Positions 23,554 to 23,952 of a DNA stretch of 23,952 bases are shown one piece after another. The DNA is from an uncultured Eubacteriales bacterium (GTDB lineage Bacteria; Bacillota; Clostridia; Oscillospirales; Oscillospiraceae): contig UQGU01000036.1 of assembly GCA_900540635.1 (NCBI GenBank), positions 1 through 23,952 on the forward strand, read 5' to 3'. The first letter of the stretch is position 1; each line of letters opens with the position of its first letter. Under the pieces are notes generated by a model. That model saw nothing but the letters and a program-made list of their open reading frames with translations. It did not search any database and was not told where the DNA came from. Both the position numbers and the translations under genes were made by a program.

Positions 23554-23591
23554 ATTGTAAGCATCAACGTATTATTGAACAGTAGATTTCA

Positions 23592-23705
23592 TTACGAGAT
23601 CAGTGTTTTTATCCACTCAATTAAATTTTTGATCTCACTTACAACATTGCCATTGATAATACTGGACAATGCAACGAACAAAGACAGAATAGTCACGATC
23701 ATCAT
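23592..23705 (-). CDS. Possible small membrane peptide
   Basis: A 37-residue ORF with one likely membrane helix (about 3-18, IVTILSLFVALSSII) and an amphipathic C-terminal helix (EIKNLIEWIKTLIS). AAGGGAGAAG lies about 6 nt before the first ATG and a terminator follows, which supports a real gene. However, the frame continues upstream without a start codon across the pilin fragment (NSTREKW just before the ATG), so it could be the 3' end of a longer protein cut by the junction near 23,710. Function unknown. Confidence 0.4.
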   Translation of the reverse strand: MMIVTILSLFVALSSIINGNVVSEIKNLIEWIKTLIS

Positions 23706-23952
23706 GATCCACTTCTCCCTTGTAGAATTGATTGTTGTTATTGCTATTATGGCTGTTATGACTTCAGTCTTGGCCCCCGCTTTGTTAAAGTATGTTGAAG
23801 AATCTCGTGCTCAAAAAGATAATAGCGCTATGAACGAGGTCACACACGCTATTAAGCTGGCTCTTGCAAATGAAGACGTTTATGACGAGTGTCTTGCATT
23901 CACAATGCTTACCCCTGACCATCCTATTCCGACTACATACATAATAGTAAAT
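23704..23952 (+). pseudogene. Type IV pilin/pseudopilin, 5'-truncated and running off the window
   Basis: An 83-codon open frame to the window end begins with the class III prepilin core FSLVELIVVIAIMAVM, including the +5 glutamate (Glu8), then LAPALLKYVEESRAQKDNSA, typical of clostridial pilins. The leader is wrong: the only nearby ATG gives MIHF, with His where the peptidase needs Gly before Phe, no basic residues and no ribosome site. Homology starts at about 23,713, and the DNA to its left is an unrelated small ORF on the other strand. It is therefore probably a 5'-truncated fragment; the 3' part beyond the window is not visible. Confidence 0.6.

Noticed and set aside
23706..23810. Extending the small minus-strand ORF rightward as a longer protein
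   Set aside because: The frame is open to about 23,810 but has no start codon there and lies antisense to an unmistakable pilin N-terminus.
1..23952. CRISPR array, tRNA, rRNA or prophage genes
   Set aside because: No regularly spaced repeats, tRNA cloverleaf, rRNA stretch or phage structural gene was seen.

Overview
The window reads as a chromosomal segment of an anaerobic, probably gut-dwelling member of the Clostridia, most likely the Oscillospirales. The evidence is an oxygen-sensitive pyruvate formate-lyase, a clostridial-order Rnf complex (C-D-G-E-A-B), DHHW and DUF4358 proteins, strong AGGAGG ribosome sites, and GC-rich coding up to about 20,150. The assignment rests on gene content and style only.

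Layout. (1) 1-3,794: pflA and pflB on the minus strand, separated by a GC-rich hairpin. pflB has a near-consensus promoter about 300 nt upstream of its start, two matching dyads downstream of the predicted start of transcription, and a structured leader. (2) 3,795-8,729: a divergently transcribed rnf operon in which RnfD and RnfG are fused into one 511-residue protein. It ends in hairpins shared with a small minus-strand membrane-protein gene. (3) 9,229-20,144: a cell-surface acylation locus. A minus-strand MBOAT/SGNH pair lies back to back with a plus-strand operon encoding an SGNH lipoprotein, an FkbH-type glyceryl transferase, an acyl carrier protein, a second MBOAT, a second SGNH lipoprotein, a DUF4358 lipoprotein, a DHHW protein and a GNAT enzyme. 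(4) 20,150-23,952: an AT-richer accessory stretch with a transposase remnant, a BlaI/M56 (BlaR1-like) sensor-repressor pair with tandem operators, and at the edge a type IV pilin fragment joined to a small minus-strand ORF.

How the genes work together. Pfl makes formate and acetyl-CoA from pyruvate. Rnf couples reduced ferredoxin and NAD to an ion gradient. Together they look like core fermentative energy metabolism. The acylation locus resembles a dlt (D-alanylation) system in logic: FkbH would replace DltA as the activating enzyme, the small ACP would match DltC, the MBOATs DltB, and the SGNH/DHHW proteins DltD. The prediction is that a glyceryl group taken from a glycolytic intermediate is loaded on the ACP, carried across the membrane and placed on an extracellular polymer. 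This is the most interesting system in the window. The acyl group and the acceptor are inferred, not shown.
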